Positions 11,313 to 24,449 of a DNA stretch of 64,000 nt are shown here, in pieces. A program made the position numbers and the translations under genes. Where the stretch lies: assembly GCA_001643675.2 (NCBI GenBank), contig LSRY02000011.1, positions 930,001 to 994,000 of the forward strand, read 5' to 3'. The notes beneath the pieces are model-generated. The model worked only from the letters and a program-made list of their open reading frames with translations, did no database searches and was not told the origin of the DNA. How positions within the stretch are numbered: position 1 is the first letter of the stretch; every line of letters begins with the position of its first letter. Source of the stretch: Monocercomonoides exilis. Lineage: Eukaryota; Preaxostyla; Oxymonadida; Polymastigidae.

Positions 11313-11599
11313 AAGGTTTGAATGTTGTCCTCTATCTTCTTCAAATCATTCAGCTTCTCTCAAAAGAAACATAAGTCAGTTAACCGAGTTGACCTTTTGA
11401 CTTGTTTTGCCTTATTCTTTTGAAACAACTTTTCGACATTTTAGTATTTGCTGGTCCAATAAACATTTCAAGCAAATGTTCTTTTGAAGTGTTGATTATC
11501 CTCACTTGTCACCTTCTTATCTGTGAATGTGTGTTATTTGTTATGTTTTGAATGAACTAATTTTCAATGTTTATCTTTTGAAAATCTTGATATTTGTTA

Positions 11600-12540
11600 T
11601 TGAAAGGTGTTGATTAGAACTGATTTTAATTGGATGATTCGTTTTAAGTTTTGCTTGATTAGCTAGATAAAATTTTTTCTGGAACATGTGATTGTTTGAT
11701 ATTTGATTTTGTTGTTTTTTCATCAAGAGTCAAACGATTGTTATTTGTTGAGTAGTTTGACTCACTGCACATTGAACTCATTTGATTAGAGAAATATGAA
11801 GGAAACTTTAAAGATGTTGGAACAGATGAAGCTTCAACATCTGATGAAATGGAATAACCATAATGACAATTTGACAAATAAAAAAATGCAGGTTTTTTGT
11901 AACAGTTTTCTGATGGGGAATGAACATGAAGGATATTGAAAGATGTTATTGAAGTTGAAGGATGAAGACTGGAGTGCTGTTTTGTTTAAATGTTACGCTG
12001 AAGTGAAATAGATGGGTTTTGCAAAGAAACATTATTATTTGTGCTGACAAGATTAACTCCATTCTCTTTCGGATTAATAATCAAAATGCAGTATGAAATA
12101 GCAGTTTCTTGATGTGATAGTCCAAATTAAAACAAATTTGGTGAAGTAATTTTGGAAATATGAATGCATTCCTGATTTTCTTGAGAGTTAACAACCAAAG
12201 ACTAAATTGAACATTTGTTAATGTTATAGTCAGTTTCTGTTATGATTTCATTTTCAATGAAAGATATTTTTCAGTAGAAACAAACGTACCAACTATCTTT
12301 AGATGATAAACATTTTGGCAACAAGCATCCTTTTCGACACATTGAATAAAAATGACCACTCTCTTTTGATCCTTGATGAAAAAAAAGTCCACCAGACTGT
12401 AATTGTGGGAATTCTCAGAAAAAGAAGGATGAGAAACTATCGTTCCTTTAGAATTCAAAAGCGAGATTGCAGAGGAAATATTGTGTATTTTCTTTTAGCT
12501 ATTTGTGTCTGACTCAAAAGTGAATGTCTAAATGTGAGGG
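11600..12540 (-). CDS. Possible multi-exon gene, low-complexity, unknown
   Basis: Minus-strand frames at 12240-12540 and 11600-12240 are Ser/Asn/Thr-rich and long if TAA/TAG are read as glutamine; only TGA would otherwise stop them. A candidate GT-AG intron lies around 12208-12290, but the reading phase after it is ambiguous because two frames remain open. No domain was recognised. Open frames under a one-stop code are weak evidence in AT-rich DNA, so this is tentative. Confidence 0.3.
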
Positions 12541-12599
12541 AATTGATTTATTATCATCAATGAAAATCGATAAGTATTTTTTTGTCATTGGAAGCAGAT

Positions 12600-12830
12600 G
12601 TCTTCTCTGTTGTTGGAATTTGTTTAACTTGTCCTGAATGATTTGCTAAACTTGGAAATGATATCTTTTTCTTTAGGTCGTATTGAAGGTGTTAATACAC
12701 TGATTCCCAACTTTTCGATTCCGCATTGCCTCCATTTTCTTGGATAAGATATTATTGTTTTCACATAATTTGTCAATTCAGGAGTTACTGATATAACTTC
12801 TGGAAATAAATTCAAAAAAGTTTCATAACA
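12600..12830 (-). CDS. Coding exon, unknown protein
   Basis: The minus-strand exon begins after a likely acceptor near 12831 and encodes an amphipathic stretch. It includes TPELTNYVKTII and a Trp/Arg-rich RKWRQCGIEKLG segment at about 12715-12785. A TAA at 12624 is followed in frame by more protein-like sequence to a TGA. It may belong to the same gene as 13149-13640. No family was assigned. Confidence 0.35.
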
Positions 12831-13148
12831 TTCCTGTTGTTTTCATTTTTGCAGCCGGTGTCTTTTTTCCCAGTTTCTAACGAAAGATAAGGAACAAGGT
12901 TGTGGGACATCATCATTATGGATGTGAACCGGAAAATCCGAAGGTTTAACAATGTCCAGCAATCGCTGAAAATAGAAATAAATCCTCTCTATTCGTGTTC
13001 AAAATTGATCTGAGTGCAAATATTTTGCACGGATCACTTACGGCATTGCGACGAAATAACAAGTGTTTCCCATGTTTGGCAACGAATTATTAGTCTTGCT
13101 TTCTCTTTGTGTTCCAGAATGTGGACCTTATTGATGATTCTGTGTTCT

Positions 13149-13640
13149 TCATTCGATGGTGGAATAACATGAAGTGATATATTCTTGACTATTCTTTTAA
13201 GATTTATCATTGTTTACGTTTGTATTATGAAGTTCTTCGCTTTTTTCAATCTCTGAATTTTGTCCATTATTACTTTGTTATACTAATTTTACAAAATCCA
13301 AATTTATTTCTGGTTCGAAACAGCTTTCTTCATCCATTTCGCATTGAACTGCCAATAGCGGAATTTCATCATCAATGTTCATATGATTGAATTCATCGTT
13401 TTTTGAAATGCTTGATTCTTCTGCTGTCAGCAAACAATCGTTTCTTTTGTTGATTTCTCTGAAATAATGATAAAGAGGATCAACAACCTCTTGCATTTCG
13501 TTACTGCAGATGACCTGAAAATCATCATCTGTTTCCGGTTCAAATTCTGAATGATGAAATTCTTAAACACTTTAGATAGAAGAACTTAATGGAAAAACAA
13601 ACTACGGCTTTGGCGAAAGAAGTTTTCTATGGATTCCGAT
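13149..13640 (-). CDS. Acidic protein exon using TAA as sense
   Basis: The minus-strand frame is rich in Glu/Asp/Ser/Asn, with a segment MQEVVDPLYHYFREINKR at 13496-13443. It runs past in-frame TAAs at 13572, 13563, 13278 and 13197 with unchanged composition, and ends at TGA 13149-13151. The sequence on both sides of each TAA has the same acidic/polar style, as expected if the codon is glutamine. Its start and exon structure upstream are not resolved. It could be a regulatory protein of the host, since nothing ties it to a transposon. Confidence 0.4.
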
Positions 13641-13884
13641 GAATCGGTTGAATTTCTATATGAAATTTAAAGAAAATACTCTCATTTTCATAATATAATT
13701 ATATTTTGATATAAATGAATGATTTTTGTATCAAAATCAGAAACTCCTTTCTTTTAAAGAACAAAAGATAATGAAAACAAACTATGTTTGAATGGCAGAA
13801 GTATTGATTTTTGATGAGTTTAATAATAAAACGATGTGAATGAACTATTGCCTTTTGCATGATAATAACTTCCGTGGGAACATG

Positions 13885-14246
13885 AAAAGCCCTAATCAAT
13901 CAGCTGAGATAGGCTAAATTCCAGGCAAACACATTGCATTATTGTGAGTTTCGTATGCAAGTTTTTTTTCCCCTATTGAAAGCAGAGACCAAGCGGATTT
14001 AGATATATTGATTCTTATCTTTTGCAGACAACGAGAGAAAAGAAGTTTAATTTTGTACCAAAACAATAATTGAAAGCAATGACATTCTGTTTTATAATAA
14101 TATTTAAACTTTCGGAAGCATTTTTTTAAATCAACGTTTTTATAAAAGTACATGAACTTCAACAATTCTGTACAGTCATTTACAGATTTATTTGAAAGAT
14201 ACTTCCATGCTTCTTTGCATTTTTCGCTTTTCCTGAAATTCGACAA
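13885..14246 (-). CDS. Possible exon, Lys/Cys-rich, unknown
   Basis: A 110-codon minus-strand frame follows a plausible intron acceptor (TTTCAG near 14237). It is helical in composition and passes a TAG at 13914 to a TGA shortly after. There is no recognisable motif. It may be the 5' exon of the unit at 13149-13640. Confidence 0.3.
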
Positions 14247-14249
14247 CAG

Positions 14250-15600
14250 TTAAAGTTTTAATCAATCACATTTTGTAATTAAAATGTGTTGTTTTTTGTT
14301 GTTTATTAGGAAGACAAACGGTATGATCAAGCAAATCTTTAATTCTTTGAATTTTTAAATAAAAATGAACTTCAGATAATTTGAATATAAAAAATATGTG
14401 TTTCAGATAAAGGTTTTTCAAGATGTTAGACAATTTCGCACAAATAAAAAATATTTCGTAAAAAAATTTCCAAATATTGACTTTTTTAGTCTTTGATTTA
14501 TTAAAAACTATTATTCTTCAAAATAAAAAAATTCATAATTCTTTTGAAAGACTGTTCGAAATATTTCTCAAGTTCTGATATAGCTCGATTCGAACATTTC
14601 GAGCAATTTCTGTTTTTGAAGAAATGTTTGAAATGAATGTTCTGAATCACTTTTCCTTCGGCACAATTATTTTGTATCGGTTTGAACGGTAGGATTCAAT
14701 TCAAAATGCTTCATAGTATTAGCGAATAATGAATGCAGGCTGTTTCAGTTTAAAAGCTTTCATTTAACTGTGTCACTGGAATAAATCATGCTAATGAATA
14801 AACTCTATCGATTGTCCCAAAGGTATTTTATTCCCTTTTTCCCTTCCACAGTCAATCAAAGTTTTCAAATTCCTTTGGTTACCCATTCATCGAGTCTGCT
14901 CCAAATAATGAATTCTTGTTTAATGCAACATTAATCCAAAAACGTTGTGTCAGCTTTGGATCCTCCTCGGATAAAGAATGTGTTTTTGCTGTTCCAGATT
15001 GTGCAAACAGGCACACACTGCTTAGAGTTCTGTGTTTGGAGAGTTTTGTAGAATTTGAGATCACTAGAAATAACGTAGTGAATATTTTTTAAGCAGTGTG
15101 TGTGGAAATGAATGCACAGATATAATAAATCATGAGATGTCAAAGACCAATATATGAGGAAATGGACCTGTGTTGTGTGTATATATGGAAGAGCAGGAGG
15201 AAAATGGAGAAATGGAGAAAAAGGGTTGAATGAAGTTGAAAGAAAACAACAGAAAAACAGAAATTCTTGAAAAAAAAATTTGATTAAGAAGCGGATCAAA
15301 CATATGAACGTTCAAGAAAAGTCTCAAAAAGTTTATTCAACTGCAAGTGCAAAACAGAGAAGCCAAAGGGAAAAGTTGGGAGAAGTGGGAAGCAACCAGG
15401 TCTTTCAAATTAGAAACTGATCAAAAAGCATTCTTAAAGGAATGGAAGATCAGCGGTTGACTCTTTATTCGTCACTTTTTTGATTTTTTAACTGCATCAT
15501 GAATGTTAGTGCGAAGCAAAAAGCGAAAATTAGAATACATCAGAAAATTATAAGCAAACGTCATCTTCACCATTAGAAATATAAATTAACCTTTCGGAAG
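14250..15600. other. No supported gene
   Basis: AT-rich at 14250-14880 with no coherent frame. At 14880-15330, three overlapping minus-strand ORFs of 60-120 codons are Phe/Ser-rich and mutually exclusive, so none is convincing. No clear repeats were found. Confidence 0.4.
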
Positions 15601-15909
15601 CCTCGGCTGTGGATGAATCATAAACTTCTTGTTGCAATGATTGAGTGAATTGAGTTGCGTGTGTGTATTGTTGTGCCTGAGGCAGCTGGAGTGTATGCGC
15701 TGCACACACAGTTGTCGTTGCGGAAGCAGCAGACGCTTCGAGGGATGTGCTGTCTGGTAGTGTTGCATTTGAGTTCGATGTGGTTCTTTTTGAGATGTTT
15801 TCTGTTCAGTTGGTGCAGACGTTTCATTAGCTTGCAGAGTCTTAAGATATGAAGTCAGAGAGCATGCGGATCGTTTCAGTTGCAGATGTGAATGCATTTT
15901 TGTCGATCT

Positions 15910-16165
15910 GGGTGATTATTTTTGAAATCATGACTGTTTTCGGAGCGTGCATATTTATGAAAGTTTGCTGAATTCGAAAATAAAAATTTTGTTGAAATGG
16001 TTTATTCATTTTATTCAATCAAAAGAAATTGTTTGACGGGAAAGAAAGGCAGAGATGATTTTTGTTGCAGTAATTCTTTTTCTATGTTCACTGATAAAAA
16101 TTCAAAACAAAAAATTTTTACCAAAATTTATCTTAGAAAAAAAATAATTTCCAAAATAACCACCC
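15910..16165. mobile_element. MITE family 1 copy, 256 bp
   Basis: Starts GGGTGATTATTTTTGAAATC and ends in a diverged inverted copy (AATTTCCAAAATAACCACCC). The flanking tetranucleotides are ATCT and CTCT. It is an older copy of the family. Confidence 0.7.
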
Positions 16166-16189
16166 CTCTTTAATCTATTTAAGCCATCA

Positions 16190-17545
16190 TTGTAGATATG
16201 ACGATCGCAACAGTCGAGGAGTGTGGCGGTGAAGCTGGATGACGAAGTGACGCGGTGAAGGGTTGAAATGTGTGTATGTGTGCGTGGGAGACTGTGGAGA
16301 AGTGGGCTAGAGGCGAAAGAACTGAGGATGGAGGATGTTGGATGTTGTTCTGTCAACAGCAGCAATAACCCTGGCAGCTCTGGAGGAGGAAGAAGGGGTG
16401 AAGGAGAAGAAGGAGAAGAAATAGGAAGGCGGAGGGAATGTGTAAGAAAAAGAAGAAGAAGAAGGAGTAGAATATAAAGGAAAAGCATGAGAAGGCAAAG
16501 CAGGTTGTGGAGAAGAAGTTTCTGAAGTTTAACATGCTACTGCAGAAGATCCGAAACGAAGAGCGGATCTCGAAGCCTGTGAATGCACTGGGGGAGCAGC
16601 TGCAGGAAAAGGACAAGATCATCAGAACGAATCAGAAGAAGATTCTGCTGCTGGGTGAGAAGCACAACGAAGAGGTGAAAGATGTGAATGATCAGCAAGA
16701 AATGATGAATGAGAAGGTGGAACAGAATGATATAGGGATTAAGAAACACCACATAGTCCTTGTAAAAGAGAGGTAGGAGTTGAAGAAAATGAAGACATGA
16801 GATGATGAGACAGTACATCGGTTGGTTGGGCAGGAGAAGGAGCTGGAAGAGTAAATTGTGAGTGGAAAATCTTAAAGGTGAAGTGAATGTTGTTCAGAGG
16901 AGAAAGGAACAATAGGGAACAATGGAGTGATGATAAAGAGGAGGAGGAACAGTCGTTGAGGCGGAGAATAGGATGATGCAGATGAGGATTTTGGTGTCAC
17001 TGAATGACGATCCGAAGAGAAAGCATGAGGACTGCATGTCTCCGAAAATTCAAACAGGTGTTAAGAAAAGGGAATTGGAAGGGAAGGTGACTGTTGCTCA
17101 GCGGTTGTGTATGCATCATAAGCAGACGACAGACAGCATAGACAGAGAAGGGTCGGAGTGGCTTGAGAAGATTCCGGGCGAAAGGTGGAAGGGTTGCCTG
17201 GATCAATAGGTTTGCCTTTGCCAGTGGGATCTCCAGCGATGGAGCTGTTGGCGAGTACAGTGACTAAGTTGTCTTAACTTGTGGAGCGCAAAATAAAACA
17301 TATGCTTCGAATTCACTTCACGTTGCATCCATTTGTGAAGATGCAGTTATATCTGAAACAGTTGAAGACGGTGATGCAGTCGTCGCTTGTGTGGACGCTG
17401 TCAACTATCCGGGGGATATACCGAGATGGGAGTGCAGCAGATACAGGAAGTATTTGTCTTGTCAGCTGCTGTCAGATTTATCTGGAACTTGGGTTGTTTC
17501 AAGTTGATTTTTCAAAGCTCATTCCATGTTTGCAAAAATGAGAAA
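16190..17545 (+). pseudogene. Coding remnant, partly coiled coil
   Basis: Unlike its surroundings this stretch is relatively GC-rich and gives protein-like fragments on the plus strand. At 16507-16776 there is a Lys/Glu/Gln-rich segment with coiled-coil character, containing LGEQLQEKDKII. Further fragments lie at 16973-17209 and 17281-17541. In-frame stops and frame changes separate them. The composition resembles the host genes on the right, so this is probably a decayed or strongly spliced host gene. No family was identified. Confidence 0.4.
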
Positions 17546-17569
17546 ATGCAAAATTCATTTTTTCAATAT

Positions 17570-17826
17570 GGGTGATTATTTTTGAAATCATAACTTTTTT
17601 CGGGATGCTGATTATTTTGATAATTCATTGTCAAAGAGAATCAATTAATCTTTGAAATGAAAAAATCATTTCAATTGTGTCAAAAGCCAATATTTGATGA
17701 AAATGGAATACAAAGATTGTCTTTATAGGATTTATCACTTTTCTGTGTCCATTTATCAATATTCAAAACGATATTATCAAATCGAATTTTTTGTTCAAAA
17801 AAATATGATTTCAAAAATAATCATCC
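17570..17826. mobile_element. MITE family 1 copy, 257 bp
   Basis: The inverted ends are GGGTGATTATTTTTGAAATC and GATTTCAAAAATAATCATCC. They are flanked by a perfect 4-bp duplication ATAT (17566-17569, 17827-17830). Confidence 0.85.
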
Positions 17827-18400
17827 ATATAATATTGAAAGTGTTGTGAAAAAGTTATTCATATTTTGAGTGAAAAAATGTTGCATAGAAAGATTCATAA
17901 TCTCAATATGAAACAACAAATAAACATGAAATCGAAAAATGTGTTAACGTGTTTTGATTTTTTAATCTCCTTTAACAAGTGCGTAATCTTCTTCGCTATC
18001 TGTTCTTTTTCATTTCTCTGTCCACAGCTGAAGGCACGGAAAGTTTGTTATCGTTCTTTGAATCAAATGTATAGTTGCAATTTTGTCCATGAAGGAATCA
18101 ATTTCTTCATTAGCAGAGAAAGTTTTTGGTGATTCAATTTTTTCTTCGAAATATGGTTTCAAAATTTACCATTGACAAAAAGCTTCGGTTGTGCTTAAAA
18201 CCTCTTTTCTTTGATATACAAGCTTTTCTTTTTAAGGATTTGGAAAATCATATTTTTGTTTATTTCTTATTTTTTCTTCACCATTGTTGGCAATTTCTAA
18301 CTGTTGGAGATTCTCTTGAAGCGGTGTGTCATCGTTTGTTTTTGATTCTCATAATGTTTTTTTTTTCAAGCTTTTATCAAAACTCTTAATTCATTCAAAT

Positions 18401-18640
18401 GGGTGATTCTTTTTGAAAAGTCACAAATGTTTAATTTTCAAATAAATCAAAAATTTTATAAATGTCTCAAATTTCTGTTAACATTCACGTAACTACACTT
18501 GAATGCATGACGTAGCATTATCGAATAATGGATTCCATATTTGGTAAGTTTGGTGCATGTTAACAGAAATTTGAGACATTTATAAAATTTTTGATTTATT
18601 TGAAAATAAAACATTTGTGACTTATCAAAAAGAATCACCC
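18401..18640. mobile_element. MITE family 2 copy, 240 bp
   Basis: Inverted ends are of the GGGTGATTCTTTTTGAAAAG type, with the same length and arrangement as the copy at 7582-7821. It is flanked by a perfect 4-bp duplication AAAT (18397-18400, 18641-18644). Confidence 0.85.
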
Positions 18641-18718
18641 AAATAAATATGTGAATTCACTCATTTTTCTTTCTTTTATTTTTGAAATCTTAATCATTGA
18701 GTCATCAATATTCTTCCA

Positions 18719-19475
18719 TCATGCATGTTTAAAACAACGTTCAATTGTCTCCTTTTTCACTTCATTCCAAGCTTTCAAAATCAAGTTCATCGGTTCGAAT
18801 ATATCAATAAAAGCATCTTCTTCATAAAGATCTATGTCAATATCTTTAATAATTCAAAAGGTTTTCGAAATTTTGTTTGAATGTTTTTATAACTCCAGAA
18901 TCAAGAGGTCGAATAATTGAAGTGAAGTTCTGTGGAAGAAAAAGCAAGGAATTATGTGAAAAACCTGTTGATATCAAACAATGTGCTGTGCAATTATCCA
19001 CAAGCAATGTTATTTTTCTGTTCATTGAAGCCATTTTCGAATTAAGCATTTTAAAGAAATCATTAAACAAAATCACATTCATCCACGCATTTTTTGAATG
19101 GGTGTAATTGACTGGTAAATGTTTTCGTTTGAAACACCTCGGATTTATCTATTTTCCAATCACAAAAAAAAAAAAAAAAAAAAATAAAAAATAAAAAATT
19201 CTCTCCTATCATGCTTACGCATAAAAAAACTGTAACTTTGTATTTTGGTGTTTTCATGCCAACTGCTTTTTCTTAACCTTCAATGAATGTTCTGTTTATA
19301 AATTCGTGAAAGTTCAGACCAAATTCATCTCCATCAAAAACATTTTCTTCGCCAAATTCGCTAATAATTTTCGGAAGAGTCTGTTTTATCCAAGTTTCTG
19401 CAGATGATACATCAGCTGAAAGGACCTCTCCAGATATCTTTTTTGATGTAATATAGTTATGTTTTTTCCATCTGG
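18719..19475 (-). pseudogene. Pogo/Tigger-like DDE transposase remnant
   Basis: On the minus strand a CENP-B/Tigger-type DDE_1 domain is readable. In order it shows: a WKKHNYITSKKISGE segment; FDGDEFGLNFH, the first catalytic Asp region; a KTPKYKVTVFLC strand; NYTHSKNAWM; LLVDNCTAH, the second Asp region; and FLPQNFTSIIRPLDSGVIKTFK. A C-terminal helix region ends at TGA 18719. TAA at 19273 and TAG at 19149 sit in frame inside conserved segments, as glutamine would. Two true breaks are present: a poly-A/T expansion at 19165-19198 and a frameshift near 18855. The N-terminal DNA-binding part is missing, cut off at about 19475 by an unrelated repeat. Confidence 0.75.
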
Positions 19476-20050
19476 GTGAAAATACGGACTTTCAAGTTTT
19501 TTTTGCACAAGGCATGAAAAAATTGTTTCACTAATAACATTTTTAAACTTAATCAGGTTACAATATAAAATAGATTTTCATTTTTGTTAGCAAACATCAT
19601 TGATATAATAACGTTATGTTTTGTGATATGTCTAAATTTTTTTGAAAAGTTCTTTTTGTTTAATTTTCAAATTTAATAAAATTCTCATATTTTCATCAAT
19701 TTTTTGTTCCCACGTTTTAAACTTCTATAAAATGAAAATAAAAACATTGTTGAGGTTTTGATATCCAATTAAGGAAAGTTTAATCCGTGGGAACAAAAAA
19801 CTGATAATAATATGAAAATTTTATTATATTTGTAAATTAAACAAAAGGAACTTTTCTTAAAAATTCACACATATCAAACGGATTTCGACAAATAAACCCA
19901 TTTATTTCAAATTTTATGATCACAAAAACTTCATTATTGGTGTGTAATTGTTCAATGAAAATGGCTGAAGTTAAATATTTTGTTTCATTTAGAGTTATAA
20001 TTACAAAAATAATCTCCCTAATGTTTGAAAATGATAACATAAATTATTGA
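19476..20050. repeat. Dispersed repeat copy with nested diverged family 2 MITE
   Basis: The first ~150 bp (from AAATACGGACTTTCAAG) match 37218-37370. Inside, at about 19630-19867, lies an inverted-repeat unit whose ends and TTTAATTTTCAAAT segment resemble MITE family 2 at lower identity. The rest is AT-rich without genes. Confidence 0.55.
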
Positions 20051-20279
20051 GTTTTATATGATAAAAACCAAAATTTTATGAAATAGATGAAATTATATTT
20101 TTTGAAACTTTATAAAAAAATATTTCTATTTAATTATGTTTGGAACTGGACTGTTGAAAAATAGATACAAAATAATTAAAAATGAAATAATAAATTGAAT
20201 AAAATATTACATAATTAATAATACTTAAAATGATTAGAATAATAAATATTTCTCCTTCTGAGAGTCTTTCTGTGAAATG

Positions 20280-21690
20280 ATAAAGAGTAACGGATTATTA
20301 AAATGCAATAGCAAATGAGCTTTTATTTCTTAAGAAATGGTTCGTATAAACCTTGATTTTTTCTTTTGTGAATAACTTTAAATTTTATTTTATTATGATA
20401 CTTTCTGTTTTCTTTTTCGTAAATACTTGCAATAATTGTATTTTAGAAAGTTGACAGAATAGGATCAAATTCATGAATTGATAAATGTCCATCACTTTGA
20501 ACAGCGCGTTATGATACTGCATAAATCACATCCTGAATCACTTTTTTTTCTGTTGGGCTTCCACAACACTTTGAAATGAAATTATTCAGCTTTGCTGTGT
20601 TCCATTCTTTTTCTGTAACTTCATTTGCTCATAGTGCGTCAAACAGCATGCCAAACTGTGAACTGTGTCGTTCCTTGTTTCACGAAACACATTTAACCTC
20701 AAGAGAAGCAAGACATTGGCAAACACTTGCTAATGAACTCAACTTTTGAAAGCAAGGAAACTGCCTACCGCTTGAGGAAGAGGCAGAGATGAACGAACGT
20801 GATTTTTTACTGCTGATGGACGCAGATATTGATGAAGATAGAATTTTTTCATCCACGCAACCTTGAATGTAATCCATCACTAACTGTTGCGTCAAACTGC
20901 AATTCGAAAATGTCTATTCACAAAAAAGATTTTTTGTTTTTATTATTCACAATTCAAATGCAAAGCTTTCAATAAACAAAATTATAAGAATTTCATAAAT
21001 TTTTTTCATCAAGAAACTTTTCTTCAATAATTGATTCCTGATCTTCTTCATCAGAATTTTCTCATGATAAATCTTTTTTGTAAAAAGAATTAGAAAAAAA
21101 AAGAAAGAAAAATTATTCAATTATCGAATATATGAAATTTGAAAAAAAAAATCAAAGATAAATCACACTTTCAAGAAAATGAAATTTGACTTATTGCTTT
21201 GTAATAAATACTAATATTTTCTGAAGAAAAATATCCGTCATTCGATTTGAATGAAGGTGTTGAAACGGGAGAAAAAACAGGGATTGGATTTGTTTCAATG
21301 GTAGGAGCTGCAGATCGGAAATCGTTCGACACGGTAATTGGAGCAGAAACTGATATTGGAGAAGAAATTGAAACAGAAGCAGATGCAGACAATGGAACTG
21401 AAGAAGTAAAGTGATTTGTGGAAGAAAATTGTATCGATGAGAAGAACGGCTGTGATATAGTTATTGGTGATGATACGGTTATTGGAGCTGAAACCCTCAT
21501 TGATGCAGAAAAAGAAGCAGACGATGAAATTGAAACAGGTGCAGACACAGATACAGGGGCGGGCACAGAAAATTTAATTGCTGATTCGAAACTTGAATTC
21601 TGAGCATTCTGTTGTTGTTTCAATTCAGAACAAAACGTCTTTGACATGACAGAAGAAAATTGAAACAACGACAAAATGACTGACAAGATA
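20280..21690 (-). CDS. Ser/Val-Pro-repeat protein region and unknown exons
   Basis: At 21171-21686 a 171-codon minus-strand ORF is built of short repeats such as SAPVSVSAPITVS, rich in Ser, Pro, Val and Ile, and begins at an ATG or nearby. At 20680-20895 a second Ser-rich ORF follows. Continuing to about 20300, a frame with protein-like sequence (TEKKVIQDVIYAVS at about 20530) passes in-frame TAAs and one TGA. These may be exons of one gene, but I cannot fix the junctions. No enzyme family was recognised. The 171-codon ORF is the best supported part. Confidence 0.35.
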
Positions 21691-21699
21691 TTTATGATT

Positions 21700-23280
21700 T
21701 GTCAATAATAATTAACAACAATTTCACAATTTTTGATTGCAACAATAATGAAATTGAAAATCTATGTTATTTTAACTTTATATTTGGAAAAAAATAAAAA
21801 TTAAAATAAAACGATCAGATCCCCAACATGTTTTTTTTGACAGGAAATGTCAGTTGAGGAATATTTTTGTCACAATTTGTCATTGACCATCACTGAACAT
21901 CACTGACAAAAGAGAAAAAGACAGATATTTCAAATTCTATCAACAGAATTTTTTAAAAGCTCTTTTTAAAGCTTTTCAAAAGATTTCACGAACATTTGTA
22001 TTATTTTATTTTTATTTTATTTTTCAATTAAATTAAAAAAAAAATTCTTTTTTTGTGACAGACTAATGTTTTTAAAAATTCTCATGTTACAGAAGTATAT
22101 TCAGAAAATAAAAATCAATAAGTTTTTTTAAAAAAAAAATAATAACAAAACAAATAAAGATATATTTGAATAATTGAACAAAACTTTCTTACAAAACAGA
22201 AACACCTATTGATAACTAAACAAATAACCATAATAACTTTTCAACCAGTCGAGTGTTAAATAAAAAAATCTGACTCAACTTAAACATCATTCACAAAAAA
22301 TCTTTAAAACATTTTATTTAATAAGTTTTATAACCCAATACGAAGTGATTTCATTTTTCAAAAAACATTTCATTTGTTGAATTATTTCTGATAATCCGAT
22401 TAATTTAAATGTTTTTTAACAATTGGAAATTATCAAAATAAATATAAAACTTGAAAAATAAAAATTTGTAAATCAACAATTTGTAAAAATATACATTATT
22501 CAAATATTTCTTATTTATTAAACATTTTTCTTAAATTAACATATTTTTACAACATAAAAAATTATCATTAATCAATTCGACTGCAAAAATAAAATTAAAT
22601 TATTATTAAAAAATTATACTTCGCTTAATATATTTCTCATATAACTTTTTATAATAATGTTTTTATAATCTAATCAACAAACTTAATCAATCTAATAGAA
22701 ATTTTTAAAAATGCAATTTTTCAAAAATTATTCTGGAAACATATAAATTTATTCAACACTCTGTTTTCGTTTTTAATTAATTGTTCTTTTATTATTTTTA
22801 TTGATATAATTCACTGTGTTTTTTATTTTCAACATTAATGTAAAATCTAGATATATTGGTTAATTTCTCATTTTGGTTAACTGTTTTGAATTTTTTTATA
22901 ATAATTGTTTAATTGGTTTGGTTGATTTTTTGTATGATAATTTTTTATTGTTAGCAACATTAAAAAATTTAATAAACAAGCATAAAAAATTCAATATTGT
23001 TGGAAAATTAAAAATTAAATTTTTATATATAGAATAATATAAAATTTTAAGATTTATAGCCATTTCGTATTTCAAGAAGAATAAATATATGATTGAATAA
23101 TATAAAATATACTCTTTTGGTATTTTATTTGCTGGAAAATAATGTTTATGTGATTAAAATTATTTTTTAGAACATAATTTTGATAGAATTATCAAAATAA
23201 TTTAAAACATATTTTAGTTGAATTTGATTGATTAATGAAATTAAAATTATATTTGGAAATTTTATAAATTGGAACTTTCT
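21700..23280. other. Extremely AT-rich gene-free stretch
   Basis: Roughly 1.6 kb of nearly pure A/T sequence with no ORF, no clear inverted repeat and no similarity to other parts of the window that I could see. Confidence 0.6.
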
Positions 23281-24105
23281 TTAAACATTAAATATTCAAA
23301 TGTGTGTGTGTGAGTAAATGAGATAGACAATAGACGGTGTGGAGCATTGAACAAAAAGTGCAAGAGCGTTGGAAATGATGTGCAACACATCCAACGAAGT
23401 GTTGCGAATATGATTGTTATTGATGGGGAAGGGATGATGTGAGTGGAGAGTGTGATTGAAGATGTGAGGATGGTGTCGATTCGGAGGGAGAAGGCGACAA
23501 TCCAATTTTGTGGGAAGATGGAGGGAAGAGGAGAGGAGAGGAGTGTGATGGTGTTTGTGAATGAGAGTGTTGTGGAGATGTGCCTGCTTGTGTTTGGAGA
23601 GATGTTGAGAGTATACACAAATATGCCATGAAAGTGAAGGAGGGACGGATGGTGATGAATGAAAGCTAATTTGAAGGTTCAGCCAATGTGATTGTGAATG
23701 CGAACAAAAGAATGACTGTTGCAGTGAAGGGAGGAGAGATGGAGATGGTGAGATGCACAATCAGGCACATCCATCATTGTGACAGATTTGTTGTGTTCAG
23801 TGGAGAATCGCTTGTTGTGATGGATGAGACTAGGATTTGGGACGTGGAATCAGAGGGGGGTGTGATTGTTGTGGAAGGGGAGGCGAGAGTGAGCGTGAAA
23901 GAAATGGGGATGGAAAACATAACAACAATGGGGAGTGGAGTGTGATGGGGTTGAGAGGGTGTGGAGATGGGAGTGTGTCAAACTGCTCATTCAGTGTGTG
24001 TGAGAGCGGAAAAGAGAAGTGAACGGTTGCATGGAAGAACTGTTGTGAGGATGTAAGGATTGAGATGTGTGATGTGCATAGAGGAGTGGATAAAGCAAAC
24101 AAAAA
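23281..24105 (+). pseudogene. Fragment of a beta-helix receptor gene
   Basis: The plus strand carries GC-richer sequence. Its fragments match part of the large receptor encoded at 26749-34914. A segment with VFVNESVVEMC here parallels VTFVNECVVERC there. The segment around VKGGEMEMVRC to VSVKEMGMENIT parallels VEGGELEMDKC to VEMKELDVQSIT in the receptor's last ectodomain module. Order is preserved but stops and frameshifts break it. It is a decayed, truncated paralogue in opposite orientation to the intact gene, lying about 2.6 kb beyond that gene's 3' end. Confidence 0.7.
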
Positions 24106-24449
24106 ATAAGTTTGGAAAGAGATGAATATAAAAAAAAAAGAGTAATTTCTGAAAAAGAAATTTGGAAAGGAAGGAAAAAAAATTCATCAATGTGTTTATT
24201 TCAGCAAACAGAATAAGATTAGTCTTTTTTCTTTCTTTTCAATGATCTGTTATTTCAGTGTGAATGTTTAAACTTTATTTCTTTCGATCTTCATTGTGTT
24301 TTTAATAATAATGTTGGATGACATTCAAAAAAGAGTCACTGGTTTCCAAGCATTGTTGCATTCGAAATCTTGTTTATTCCATTTTTTATTCATTTTTTGT
24401 TGAAAGGTTTGAAGACCGCGAAGGCAATGACAATGAATAAAGACAGTTA

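Noticed and set aside
17387-17541. A YRDGS.AD phrase resembling the start of Merlin copy 1 (3670)
   Set aside because: Only a few residues match and the surrounding sequence does not; likely coincidence.
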